Source: Polyodon spathula (taxonomy: Eukaryota > Chordata > Actinopteri > Acipenseriformes > Polyodontidae). Taken from it: a stretch of DNA of 64,000 nucleotides. Below are positions 34,444-45,506 of this stretch, piece after piece. Position 1 is the first letter of the stretch. Every line of letters starts with the position of its first letter. Position numbers and translations under genes: made by a program. The stretch covers positions 68,838,145-68,902,144 of the forward strand of contig NC_054537.1 of NCBI RefSeq assembly GCF_017654505.1, written 5' to 3'. The notes under the pieces are model-generated. The model saw only the letters and a program-made list of their open reading frames with translations. It made no database searches and had not been told where the DNA came from.

Positions 34444-34610
34444 TCACTTACTTCATTCCAGTTCAACATGTTGCTGGGACAATGCTACAGACTACGTGTC
34501 AAGCTTTTCTGCCAGCATATCGGATGCATACAGGTTCATTGAATTTAAAAGAAGTCAGTGAGGGCATAACATTTAAACAGGAGAAGGTAGCTCAACCCAA
34601 ACCAGTTTCC

Positions 34611-34808
34611 ATGTGGCAAGAGGCGATGAGAAGGAGACGCTATTTGCTGGATAGGACTGAAAATGCCACGGGTAAAGAGAAGTCTACAGATTGGCTATAC
34701 GAGTCCTACTACTGCATGAGCCAGCAGCACCCTCTGATTGTGTTTCTGCTTCTGATTGTGATGGGAGCCTGTGTGGCTCTACTGGCTGTCTTCTTTGCTT
34801 CTGGGCTG
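34611..34808 (+). CDS. ADCY2: Adenylate cyclase type 2, first coding exon
   Basis: Encodes 66 residues beginning MWQEAMRRRRYL, the N-terminus of vertebrate ADCY2. A cytosolic N-tail (residues 1-40, including DWLYESYYCMSQQHP) leads into transmembrane helix 1 (about 41-63). The enzyme is a 12-helix plasma-membrane cyclase making cAMP from ATP. From family knowledge it is stimulated by Gs-alpha and conditionally by G-protein beta-gamma. The donor GTAAGG begins at 34809 after a complete codon (phase 0). The ATG at 34611 is chosen by homology. Its context is weak (T at -3), and the frame stays open upstream with ATGs at 34524, 34482 and 34287. No stop, frameshift or odd residue occurs in the exon. 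Confidence 0.96.
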
Positions 34809-37369
34809 GTAAGGACCGTCAATGCACAGTAATAGGATGAAGTGACCAGAAAGCCTCTTTGCTCTTTTTGCTTGATGCTTGATTAACTCTTTGGCAGACT
34901 TGCTATTCTATTACATTCTTTTCCACTGCTATGATCATCTTTATGTTATCAAAAATTAACTAAAAAAAAAAGCATTTTGTATACGTGCTCTGCGGATAAG
35001 ACAGGCATTAGCCAGTTCCATGCATGTGTGTACAATTACTGTTTTTATCCCTCTTTGTATGCATATATCTGTGCATGTCAGTCCCTTGAGCAGACAAAAA
35101 AAGTGAATTGTGGCATTTTATTAGGTAAAATAATAAGGGATATGTACTAAAAAAAAAACAGCAGTCAGCAATATATGGGTTTACAATAGTCCTACAGGGT
35201 TTTATTTTCCCAGTTATCTTTTATTAATGTGGGTTACTTATATTAGACCATGTCATATTATTTTAAAATGAATTTCTACCTCTGGAATGCAAAGTCTAGG
35301 TTAGTTTCTGTTTACTACATTCTGTGGAATGTCTACTTTGCAGTCAATTGTATACATTTGTAAACATTAAAAAGGTTATATGTAAAGAACACATTTTTAA
35401 ATAAACAGTTTTTAGCCCTGCAAAAAACTCCAAAAAAACATCACTTTACAGATTTTTTTTTTTTTTATTTTTTTTTTGTGATTTTGTGTGGTGCATTCTT
35501 CTTCTTTTTCATGAGTGCTTCATTTTTAGCATTCTTGTTTTACTTAATAATTTTGAGTCAGGTATATCAAAATATGAAAGACAATGGGGTATTTTTTAAT
35601 CATTTAAGATGTGTTTTTCTAATTATTTAAATTTGGTAAAAAAAGGTAATATGCATAGATGATCTAACATTAAAAAAATTTAATAAGACAAACTGTAGCT
35701 TTAAACTGGATAGAACAAGTAGTGTAATGAGGAAGTGACTTCACCAAGTGGCAATATACTTAGTGGAGAACAAAACAACTGTAACTAACCAGCTAGCCAG
35801 GAAGAACTTAGCTGCAAGAAGGACCAATTAAATTGTTGTAGATTCTTGCTAATTTGATACTGTTATATTTTGTCCTAGTATTTTGATATGACACTTGCTT
35901 CAAATGTGTACCTTTATATTTTAACGATACAAGGGCATATTCATACAATATGTACTTCTATTTTTCATTCAGGAAGATTGTTTATAAACCCTATGTGTTC
36001 CTGGTAAATAACAAAACAAACAACTCCCTTTTGTAAATGTGTGCTGTACCATGAGTGTACATGTTTGTAAGTGGCATAGAGTAAGGGCAAGCATGTTTAA
36101 ACAGGGAGAGGTAGCCAAAATTCCCTTTGGGGTATATAAACAAACAATAAGGTTGGCGTTATGAAAAGTAGAATGCTCAGAAGTCTAAACTATGGAAGAC
36201 TAATGTAAACTACCCACCCCCCCAAGGAATTATATTTTTGTGTAAAAATGTATGTTATTAGGACACTACAGCGTTTACAACGAGTATAAACAAATGCATG
36301 CCTGAAAGGTAGTATTGTCCGTAATTAATTAATTAATTAATTAATGGGTTTTTTTTTTTCATGTAATATTTCCATGCCTTTCTCTGTGTTATTTAATTGA
36401 GCGAGTTAAAGGTGCAGTACCTACCATTTTACATTTTTTTCATTTTAGAAGGACAGTAGGTGTTTCCTGTAAAATGTTATTCGGTATTACAAAAACATAA
36501 AACATTTATTTTCAATCTGTTTACGCTTTTGTTTTGCTTCCCTGAGCCAAGCTTGCAGATGGCATGAATAACCTGCTCAACTCCAGCGGCTAGGTAGTAG
36601 TGAGCACATGCCTGTTTCATGGAGTGACCAGAATATTCAAGGAGGGAGGCAGCATCCGTGCCTGCAGCTGAAAGTACCTTCATGGAATGTAAACAAACAG
36701 GACAGCCAGCTGTCTGGTGTCTGCAGCAGTGTGCGCTCAAGGCAAAACTCTGGTAAAATGTACTAAAAAGTCACCTGGTAATCGATTAAGAATGATTTAA
36801 TGGGTGATGAGCAGTGAAAGGATAACAGTCTCGCCTGATAGCTTGTTTGTTTTTGCCGCATCTGCCAGATTAGATAAATACAGTATGTCATGGTTTTTCA
36901 TGACATTCCCTCTATTTAGTAGAAAATTTAACATGATTGCTGGGCATTGCAGCTTTAAATGGGGTGGGTTTTTTTGGGTGTTAATTATGCATTGAAGATG
37001 ATTGCAGTGCTTTTAATTACAGCGTAAATACTTTCTCTTTTGTTTTTGTTTACACAATGGTTATGTAATAGAGAAGTAAGGATTACTTTTTTTTTTTAAA
37101 AGTAACAGCAGTAAAAATGTGTTTGGTTTACAAACACCTAGAAACAAAGAATTTAGTTTAACATGTCTGTACTATTTTATTATGTATGGATGCCAATTGT
37201 GTAATATTACAATTAAACGATAGTATCAAAGAGCTCTGTCACAAATGTTAAAACCCCCTACAACAATGTGTTATTATTCTGTATATCAGGGTTCTCAGAA
37301 ACCCAGTACCTTTCAGTGTAGAAGACCCTTATCTAATGACCTGTATTGGTTGTTTAAAGTTCCCTTTCA

Positions 37370-37540
37370 TTTGAAGACGACCACTAACCAATACTTTTGG
37401 GATATGCCTGTGTTAGGTAGGTATTCATTGAGCATTTTATGTCAGCTGCCGATAGCCCCCTCCGTGGAGTGATGTTCTCGGTCCTGCCTGCCGAGGGAAT
37501 AAGTAGTTGCTCCACGGAGCTCATGTCCTCTTTTGCCACT
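37370..37540. repeat. DIRS left inverted terminal repeat
   Basis: Starts around GAAGACGACCACTAACCAA and ends around GGAGCTCATGTCCTCTTTT. It aligns, inverted, with 40715-40890, with scattered substitutions and small gaps. Confidence 0.85.
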
Positions 37541-38639
37541 CATTATGTAAGGTAAGCAATCTCTCTCGCTAACCTGAGTGTATTTTGAAAGAACTCCTCT
37601 GATTCGATTGCAGTTCCCTTGCATTCGTGCGGAGAGCTGGCTTGCCACTCTGTGGAATCAGCGGCTCCATTTGAGTGTCTTTTTTCTTTCTCACGACTGG
37701 CTTCACTTGTGTCACAGCCGTCTTTTCTTAGGTGTCTGTCATATGAGCGTGACTGCCTGTGCAATATTGGTCTGTGCGTGCTTTGCCTTCAACCTACACC
37801 TTCAAGTAGAATACTGTTCCTCCGCCAGAGTTCGGCTTGCCACCCCACCTTTGATCAACATCAGCCATGTGTCCTCCACTGGGGCTGTGTTCTAACCTGC
37901 CCTGCTGTCAAGTAGACTTTTCCACCCATCTCGGTGTGTCTGGCCTTCTCTTTATTTTTTCTTACTAACTGAGCTCTCGTCTGCCGCAGCTTCAGCCTGT
38001 GTGCCTCTATTTTCTTTTTCTGTTACTGCCTTTGCAGTTAAAAAAAAAAAAAAAAGCGGTGCACTTTTTCTTCCTGTCTAACACGCTGCAGTTCCTTGAG
38101 CCTGTGCTCCAATCTGGCTATGCGCTGCCCCATTGTGTGACTGCACACGGTCCAGAACCAGGCTATCACCATGCTGCACCCTGATTGCCTACCACAGCCA
38201 CTTGAGCCTGTGTATCCACCCTGGTGTATGCTATGCGCTACCCTGGGTTGTGTTGACTACACGCGGTTAAGGGTAGATGCCTCTTGATGTCTCAGAGCCT
38301 CGGTGTCCCAGAATATCAGTAACCTGTAATCTGGGCCCCGATTCTGCAGTGCACCAGTACTGTATTCTACCTCACTCAGTGTCCTTGGTGCTCGAGTGCT
38401 TCAATACACAGGTCTACATCCTCCGGTTTTTAAACAATGCCCTTTGGGTCATACAGACATCAATCATAGTTAGATTCCACGCTTGCACGTCCTGCACAAC
38501 GTGCCCTGCTAGCACAGCTGAGCCATGCACAGTGTTGGGAGCCCCTGGCCTTGCAGCAGGCTCATGCCCTTGCTCTGGCCCCAGCTCAGCCGATAACGTC
38601 GGTCCCGGAGCTGACCCCGCCTGTACCAGTTGTCACCCC

Positions 38640-39350
38640 AGATGTTACAGAACCTGATGTTTGCTGAGGAGGACCAGGATGTGATTTCGATCGCGGTCTC
38701 ATGGAATGGTTCCTCTCCTGAGTTTTCAGTGCATAGATGCCATCCTAGCTCCTTTGCGACTGCAAGGGATCAGGGTGGAACTACCCGGACGACTGGTTGA
38801 TCTGTTCCCAGTCGCAGGAAGGAGCAGTGGTCCACATAGCGATTGTGATGATGCATCTGTCGAGGTTGGGTCTCACCCTCAACGGTGCCAAAAGTCAATA
38901 AATACTAGTACAAAGTATAGTCTACTTGGGTCTCCGGCTGGATTCCCTTACAATGCGAGCCTACCTGTGGCTGACATTCACAACTGTCTGGCCCTGTTTC
39001 AACAACGGTTCACAGTAGAGTTGGTGTTGTGTCAAAAACTATTGGGTCTGATGGCCGCAGCTTCATCAGTTATCCAACTGGGGTTATTCCACATGTGCCC
39101 GATCCAAGCGTGGCTCAGTTCCTTTCGGCTACACCCCAAGCACGACAAACACCATCGGCTGACCATGTCTCGCCTATGCTGGGAAGCCCTAAGGATGGAA
39201 TGATACACAACCATCAAGTGGTGACAACAGATACATCCAACCTGGGTTGGGGTGTGGTCTGGGCGGGCACAGGAGTCAGCAGGTTCTGTACAGGCTGCTG
39301 GACATCCCTGCACATAAATATGCTTGAGTTCCGAGCAGTGGACTAGCCAA
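38640..39350 (+). pseudogene. DIRS gag tail, reverse transcriptase and RNase H remnants
   Basis: A gag-like acidic end (FAEEDQDVISIAVSWNG, near 38658-38710) is followed almost at once by the reverse transcriptase palm. AILAPLRLQGIRV near 38736 precedes YPDDWLICSQSQEG from 38782, where the usual YLDDW motif carries Pro for Leu. The fingers region is missing. Thumb-like sequence follows (LSRLGLTLNGAKS near 38850, then LCQKLLGLMAAAS near 39025). RNase H begins VVTTDTSNLGWGVVWAG near 39220 and LEFRAVD near 39324, after which most of that domain is deleted. Frame changes join the pieces. It copied RNA to DNA in the ancestor; it cannot now. Confidence 0.82.
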
Positions 39351-39528
39351 CGAATGGCCCAAAGCCCTTTTGCACACGTTCCTGCTGATACTGCTGCTCC
39401 CTGCCTTCCTCGAGAAGGTCAGGAGAGAAAAAGCGACAGTTCTCCTGGTGGCCCCCAGATGAAGAACCATTGCCAGCTGCTAGGGCCCAAGGCACCCTCT
39501 GGCAACCCGAACCGGACAGACTCCAGCT

Positions 39529-40490
39529 GTGGGTCTGGCTCCTGAACGGGATCATCTGTCCGCTTTAGGGCTCTCAAATGTGGTTGTTAGTACAGTGAAG
39601 AAAGAGTGGACTTCCTCCACAAGAGCACTATATGCTTACAGGTGGAGGTATTTTCAATGTGGTGTGTGGCCCATCTACTGCCCCATAGCAATTATTTTAC
39701 AGTTTCTGCAAGATTTTCTAGAGGTGGGCAGGTGAAAGTGTACCTGGCAGCTATATCTGCATGCCACATCCTCATAGACTCAATATCCCCAGGCGCGCAT
39801 ATTCTGGCGACCCATTTTCTAAGGGTACTCGGCGGCTGCATCCCTCTAGAAGGAACATCCTCCCTGGGTGGATTCTGGACGTGGTATTGGAGGCTTTCAC
39901 TAAAGCCCTGTTTGAGCCTATACATTCCATAGAGCTGAAATATCTATCTATAAAGACAGCCTTTTTAGTGAGCTACAGGCTCTGTCTGTGCACAGTTCCT
40001 GTATGCACATTTGGGATAATGTAAACAGGCTATTGTTGCTCACAAACCCTGCATTCCTACCAAAGGTGATTACAGCTCTCCACTTGAACCATTCAGTGGA
40101 ACTAGAGGCCTTCCATCACCCTTCCTCAGATGAGGTTAGGAAACTGAATTCCCTCTGTCCAGTGAGGGAATTGAGAGGTTAAGTGAATAGGATGAAAGCG
40201 CTGCATCAGTCTGAATAGCTCTTTGTTTTGCTATGGTAAAAGGACCCTGGGTCAGGCCCTCTCGAAGCAGTGACTGGATTGTGAACACAGTATTAACTGC
40301 GTACAATAATGCAAGCCTGCCACCACCTGGGAGGATAGCCGCGCACTCTGCGTCATGGGCTCTCTTTCGATGTGCCTCTTTGACTGCAGCTAGCTGGGCT
40401 ATGCCACATACATTCACCAGGTTCTACCGACTTAATGTGGTTGATCCCTATAAGTCTTCCTTAGGCACAAGGGTCCTTGAGGTTGTATGT
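39529..40490 (+). pseudogene. DIRS tyrosine recombinase remnant
   Basis: Starts HLSALGLSNVVVSTVKKEWT near 39550, with the SAM-like region LYAYRWRYFQ near 39628 and LQFLQDFLEVG near 39700. It continues VYLAAISACHILID near 39739, EAFTKALFEPIHSIELKYLS near 39893 and AFLPKVITALHL near 40050. The C-terminal part reads RIAAHSASWALFRCASLTAA near 40336 and ends FTRFYRLNVVD near 40412, which supplies the Tyr region. The first catalytic Arg block is missing after KTAFLVSYRLCL. The H-x-x-R box is collapsed (AHS then ASWALF), so two active-site parts are lost by deletion. Confidence 0.82.
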
Positions 40491-40554
40491 GCACACCACC
40501 AACAACAGTTGGTGGCAGTGAGGCGTCCCTCATATGCTGTCTGCTCACACGGCT

Positions 40555-40680
40555 CTGGTATACTTTCCCAAAAGTATTGGTTGGTGGTCGTCTTTGAATT
40601 GCAAGGGAACGTTAGGTTACTTACCGTAACCCTGGTTCCCTGAAAAAGTAGACGGCCACCAAACCTTGCGAGGTCACATC
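40555..40680. repeat. DIRS internal complementary region
   Basis: Two arms meet around 40625: CCCAAAAGTATTGGTTGGTGG (complementary to the left outer end) and ACCCTGGTTCCCTGAAAAAG (complementary to the right outer end). This is the template thought to let DIRS termini be completed during circle formation. Confidence 0.75.
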
Positions 40681-40714
40681 ACTCGCATTCGCGGGTTCGA
40701 TGCAAAAAAGGAAG

Positions 40715-40905
40715 TGAGCTCCACAGAGGGATTACTTATTCCCTCGGCATGCAAGACCGAGGATGTCACTCCCCGGAGTGGTATAGCGGCAGCTCTGACA
40801 TAAAATGCTCAGCAAATACCTACCTAAGGCAGACATACCCCAAAAGTATGATTGGTGATCGTCTTCTCTTTCAGGGAACCAGGGTTATGGTAAGTAACCT
40901 AACGT
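40715..40905. repeat. DIRS right inverted terminal repeat
   Basis: Inverted partner of 37370-37540, ending in TTTCAGGGAACCAGGGTTATGG and then the CCTAACGTTT junction. The outermost ~30 bases also match the internal complementary region. Confidence 0.85.
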
Positions 40906-42202
40906 TTTTCTTTGTGTCTCAGTAATGTGTAATGTGGTTACCATTTCTTTATTGGTAACCTGCTGGCCCCTGTTTTCATAATTCTGTCATTGTGGTTTCA
41001 GAGAAAAGGTCAGAATACCCTCAAGCTGTGTTTAATGAAAAGTCACATTGTAGGGGTTCCAATCAGTTGGAAAATGTTCTATTATATTTTGTAACAAAGT
41101 GAAACATACAAATGCAGGATTTATAAGGGTCTATATTGTTACATTCAAACTGATAAGGCATTGCACAGAAACAACGTAGGTTCGTATTCATAAAGCATTA
41201 GTAGCATGGAAAGTGAATTGCTGTCTTTTGTCTTTAAAATAGGAATCCCACTGCTGTCCGTTATTCGGTTTGTTGTGCTGCTACAGAGGGTGATCATTGG
41301 TTACACTGACTTCATGATGTGAAACATGTCTCGGTATATAATTTAATTCGATCATACCACTTTATTAATTATTCAACCATAATCCTCTGGGAAATTGAAA
41401 TTATTTTTGACATGCTGTGTTCTATTGACCTAATACAAGTTTTGAATAGCATTACAGTAAAAAATGGATTTCTGTCATAAGAAACCTTTTCACAACATTT
41501 TGTTAGCATTGTTACTGAGACAAGAAAAATACAAGGAGACTACGACTCCTTGCGGAAACCTTCATCATAGAGGTTAAGGCTGAAAACGTCCATATTCAGT
41601 GGTGTTTCAGCTCTCAATGAGTGTAAGTCACGTGTGCTCCTCTGATCATTCACACAGACAGGACATTATCCCTCTCAATACTAATTTCTTCCATGAGAAC
41701 TTTGTGCATCTTAAACCCAAAATGCAAGTAAAATTAAGCATAAACATAACCTCAAAAAGAATCTCCATGTTTTTTACAATCTTTTTGGCATTACTGTTAT
41801 GATATGAGCATTTGTTTCTGGAATTCTAGGAAGTAGCAGGCTTCATGCAGCACCAACATATTTTTGTCTTCACTGCAAAATCATTGGAGACTAGCTATTT
41901 TTCGCTGATTGGATTTTTATTTTATTGTCAATAAGCATTTCTTAAAACAAGGTTTGCAACAGGATTGCAGGAGTTAAGGAAGTGTATTTCTGGTTCAGTA
42001 AAATGACTTTAACCTGTGGAATAATGTAAATCAATACAAACTGGCACTGATCTATCCCCACCTGGCGTTCCATACTTTGAATGTGCATTTCCAAACCCTA
42101 GAAAAGTATAAGGATGGTATAATGACATGAAAATTCTGGAAAAAGAATGCTCCATTTTGGGTGAAAAAAATCTTTGTAAACATAGAATATCTAATAATTC
42201 TA

Positions 42203-42204
<2 letters not shown>

Positions 42205-42238
<34 letters not shown>

Positions 42239-42529
42239 ATTTATCTATATATATTAGAATTTTTTTAGTGTATTATTATTTATTATTACTATGAAAAAGT
42301 GGTTGTCAAATACTAAGAGCAATCGTAACAATGATGACTCTTGTTTCTTTTTCCTGCTCCCTCTGATGATGTATGGCGGAAAGATCTAATGTGTATATGA
42401 TAGTCCGGCACCAAGAACGTCTATATATTATATATATATATCTATAGATATTATATACTATAGTATGATTTGGTATATATATATATAATAATTATTATTA
42501 ATTATTATTATATTATTATATATTATTAT

Positions 42530-42560
<31 letters not shown>
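42205..42560. repeat. (TA)n and (ATT)n low-complexity blocks
   Basis: TA runs at about 42208-42234, 42420-42442, 42476-42486 and 42534-42567, mixed with ATT/TTA trinucleotide repeats at 42487-42535. The surroundings to 42780 remain very AT-rich. Confidence 0.9.
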
Positions 42561-42570
<10 letters not shown>

Positions 42571-44039
42571 CACAATTCATTATATTGACTGGTAAAAGCC
42601 TTATTTAAGTTAAAGTATAGTAACTAGTTTTTGAATATTATATAAAACCTATATCTTAATTTCCAAGTGCATTTATCAAATAACATTATTATTATTATAT
42701 CCATATGCTAGTAAATGGATCTATTATATAGATATGAATTATATATTTGTCAGTCTATATAAAATAATAATATATATATCAAAGTGAAAGTCTGGATAAA
42801 GAATCAGCCTATTGAAGTACAAGTCCTTACTATTCCAAGTGATCGCCTCTTATGATAATAAGCTAATATTTGACCAAGTCTTTTGATATACTAAAAGTAT
42901 AGGATTAGTACTATATTTTCTACTAATTTCAATTTCATTTGGGTGGATTTCATAATATTGACTGGTAAATAAAAGCCTGTTCAAGTTTAAGTTAATATAG
43001 TAATAGTTTGAAGTCTGGTGTCTTCAGCTAGGACTAAAAACCTTTTCTTAATTTCCAAGTGATTATATAACTGTTAACTCCGGGCCATATTGAGTTTATG
43101 AGAGTAAAAGCAGTCTTCTGAGTGGATAAAATCTGAGTCAAAGTGGAGGGAGCCTGTTGTCTACAAGTACACTTGATGCATCTTATAGACATAGCTTTTA
43201 TTTGACAAGTGCTTTGGGCTTTTCTTGTTTTTAATTTAAAAAGTTAGTTTAGTACTTGCAGTGTATTCTAATGGTTTAGAACTGTGGTATCCACAGGTGT
43301 TGAAAGCCCAAAAATAAAAAGTCATGCTTCATGAGTGCGATTCCATGAGTTAAGTTTTTTCTCTCTTCTCAGAAAAAGACACCCCAAATACCGTTTGTGG
43401 TTATCGTGTTTCTTTTTTTTTTTTTTTTTTTTTTTTAAAGCAACAAATAGCAAAACAAAAAAACAATGAAAAAGGTAACTGATGGTTATGGACACTCTAT
43501 GCAATGTTAACATTAAGTGATTATAATTCTTGACATCTCCTACTTTTTCAAAGCTGCTATAAAGTGTCATAATTAAAAATTGACATGGCAGAAATTTGTT
43601 TGGCAAGACTGTCTGTCACTGTGCCAGCAGACTGTGAAATTTTGACAGTTTTGTAAGTTTTGTGCTTCCTATTTCCAACTGGAATGAAATCAATAAGTGT
43701 TTAATAACACTACTTGGTATGTAATAAAGCTATGCGCAGGCAACATTTCTCATATTATGCAAATGGAATGCAGATAATTTCATTGTGTGTATAACTAGGC
43801 AAATGGAACAGAGACAGGAGACTATTGAAAATAATTTTATTGTTTTTCTCTCTCTCTCTCACTCCTCTTTCTTCTGGACTGGTGCCTGCAGGGTGTGTAA
43901 AGCTGTCAGTAGAATTTCTGTTTATCTGATAAATTTATGACATGAAATTGATTAAGATAGTCTTGGTAGGATAAATCACACAGGCATCCTAAAACGAATG
44001 CAGAAGTGTTTTTAATACACTGTTCATTTTTGTCTGCAG

Positions 44040-44237
44040 GATATTGAAGACCATGTGGTATTCGTAATCACTGTCCCCACAGCACTGGCAATATTCTTGA
44101 CCATCTTTGTCCTGGTCTGCATCGAGTCCGTGTTCAAGAAACTGCTGCGCATTTTCTCTTTGGTAATCTGGGCATGCCTTGTTGCTATGGGATACCTCTT
44201 CATGTTTTTTGGAGGAATCATCTGTCCCTGGGACCAG
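44040..44237 (+). CDS. ADCY2: Adenylate cyclase type 2, second coding exon
   Basis: Encodes residues 67-132, starting DIEDHVVFVITVPTALAIFL and ending FFGGIICPWDQ. It carries transmembrane helix 2 (about 72-94), a short basic loop (ESVFKKLLR) and helix 3 (about 106-127) of the first six-helix bundle. It is preceded by TTTTTGTCTGCAG and followed by GTAAGG, so both edges are in phase 0, and it joins exon 1 exactly as in other vertebrate ADCY2 (GL then D/E-x-EDHV). No disabling change is seen. The catalytic C1 and C2 domains lie in later exons beyond the window. Confidence 0.96.
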
Positions 44238-44531
44238 GTAAGGATTGTGTGTGCGTGTCAGCATTTAGTTGGCTACAGTCAATCTACCAAACACAATCAA
44301 ATTTCTAAGTTGACCTAAAACAAATATAGCTTATCTCAGTGAGTGATAAAACAAAGCTAAATATAATGAAATGTCACCACATTTTGCATGAATTGGATTG
44401 TTTTCTTTCTATTTGTGCCTGTTGTCCAATGAATCAATTTTGTAGATCAAAAATAAGTATATCACAGAATTTGATTTTTGACAAAAATTTTAATTAAAAA
44501 ATGTAATTAAGTAAAAACATAATGTATTCAT

Positions 44532-44536
<5 letters not shown>

Positions 44537-44597
<61 letters not shown>

Positions 44598-44614
44598 CAT
44601 ATATATATATATTA

Positions 44615-44670
<56 letters not shown>
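44537..44670. repeat. (TA)n microsatellite array
   Basis: Almost continuous TA with a few ACAT and ATTATA interruptions. It ends directly at the left side of the Tc1 derivative. Confidence 0.96.
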
Positions 44671-44673
<3 letters not shown>

Positions 44674-45355
44674 AGATTATATATCCAATTTTGTGCACAA
44701 ATTTGTTTACATCCCTGTTAGTGAGCATTTCTCCTTTGCCAAGATAATCCATCCACCTGGCAGGTGTGGCATATCAAGAAGCTGATTAAACAGCATGATC
44801 ATTACACAGGTGAACCTTGTGCTGGGGACAATAAAAGGCCACTCTAAAATGTGTAGTTTTGTCACACAACACAATGCCACAGATGTCTCAAGTTTTGAGG
44901 GAGCATGCAATTGGTATGCTGATTGCAGGATTGTCCACCAGAGGTGTTGCCAGAGAAATGAATGTTCATTTTTCTACCATAAGCTGCCTCCAACGTCGTT
45001 TTAGAGAATTTGGCAGTACAACCCTTCAATATCCAGCAACTTCACACAGTCATTGAAGAGGAGTGGGACAACATTCTACAGGCCACAATCAACAGCCTGA
45101 TCAACTCTATGTGAAGGAGATGTGTTGGGCTGCATGAGGCAAATAGTGGTCACACCAGATACTGACTGGTTTTCTGATCCATTCCCCTACCTTTTTATTA
45201 AGATATCTGTGACCAACAGATTCACATCTGTATTCCCAGTCATGTGAAATCCATAGATTAGGGCCAAATAAATTAATTTCAATTGACTGATTTCCTTATA
45301 TGAACTGTAACTCAGTAAAATCTTTGGTACAACGCACGCAAATATAAACACAAGT
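44671..45355 (+). mobile_element. Tc1-like deletion derivative
   Basis: The left part contains a transposase start. SQVLREHAIGMLIAGLSTRG near 44886 and FSTISCLQRRFREFG near 44968 form a helix-turn-helix DNA-binding domain. The sequence then jumps to the transposase C-terminus (EEEWDNILQATINSLINSM near 45056). The whole catalytic region between them is gone. It sits between two (TA)n arrays, as expected for TA-targeting Tc1 elements. The outer limits are approximate because the terminal repeats merge into TA-rich flanks. Confidence 0.78.
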
Positions 45356-45362
45356 GTTCAAA

Positions 45363-45434
45363 ATATATATATATATATTAATATATATATATATATCTAT
45401 ATATAATTATATATATTATATTATGTATGTATTA

Positions 45435-45467
<33 letters not shown>

Positions 45468-45506
45468 CATATATATATATATATTGTATATATATATATA
45501 TATATA
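45363..45506. repeat. (TA)n microsatellite array
   Basis: Imperfect TA array following the Tc1 derivative, with ATTATG and AACAT interruptions. Confidence 0.94.

Larger units (their letters stand above)
37290..40905 (+). mobile_element. DIRS retrotransposon with inverted terminal repeats
   Basis: The left end (about 37370-37540) and right end (about 40715-40890) are diverged inverted copies. Both contain a TACTTTTGGG word followed by TAGGTAGGTATT, then GAGCATTTTATGTCAG, and finally GCCGAGGGAATAAGTA. An internal complementary region near 40560-40680 repeats end sequence (CCCAAAAGTATTGGTTGGTGG). That is the layout used by DIRS elements to form circles. Inside are gag-like, reverse transcriptase, RNase H and tyrosine recombinase remnants. 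It lies in ADCY2 intron 1, in the sense direction. Several internal deletions make it inactive. Confidence 0.88.
34809..44039 (+). other. ADCY2: ADCY2 intron 1
   Basis: GT at 34809 and a TTTTTGTCTGCAG acceptor ending at 44039 bound a 9231-base phase-0 intron. It contains a DIRS element (37290-40905) and TA-rich microsatellites (42205-42560). It also has poly-T runs near 35453-35478 and 43412-43436 and AATT repeats near 36322. Outside these I see no coding or RNA features. Confidence 0.9.

Noticed and set aside
34287..34610. Upstream ATG at 34287 as the ADCY2 start
   Set aside because: ADCY2 of other vertebrates begins MWQEAM; the upstream residues are low-complexity pyrimidine-derived (Ser/Pro/Phe-rich). 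Kept only as a finding about the 5' structure.
36477..36740. 87-codon - strand frame with several Cys/His residues (CRHQTAGCPVC)
   Set aside because: The spacing fits no finger family I know, it lies in ADCY2 intron 1, and there is no neighbouring exon evidence.
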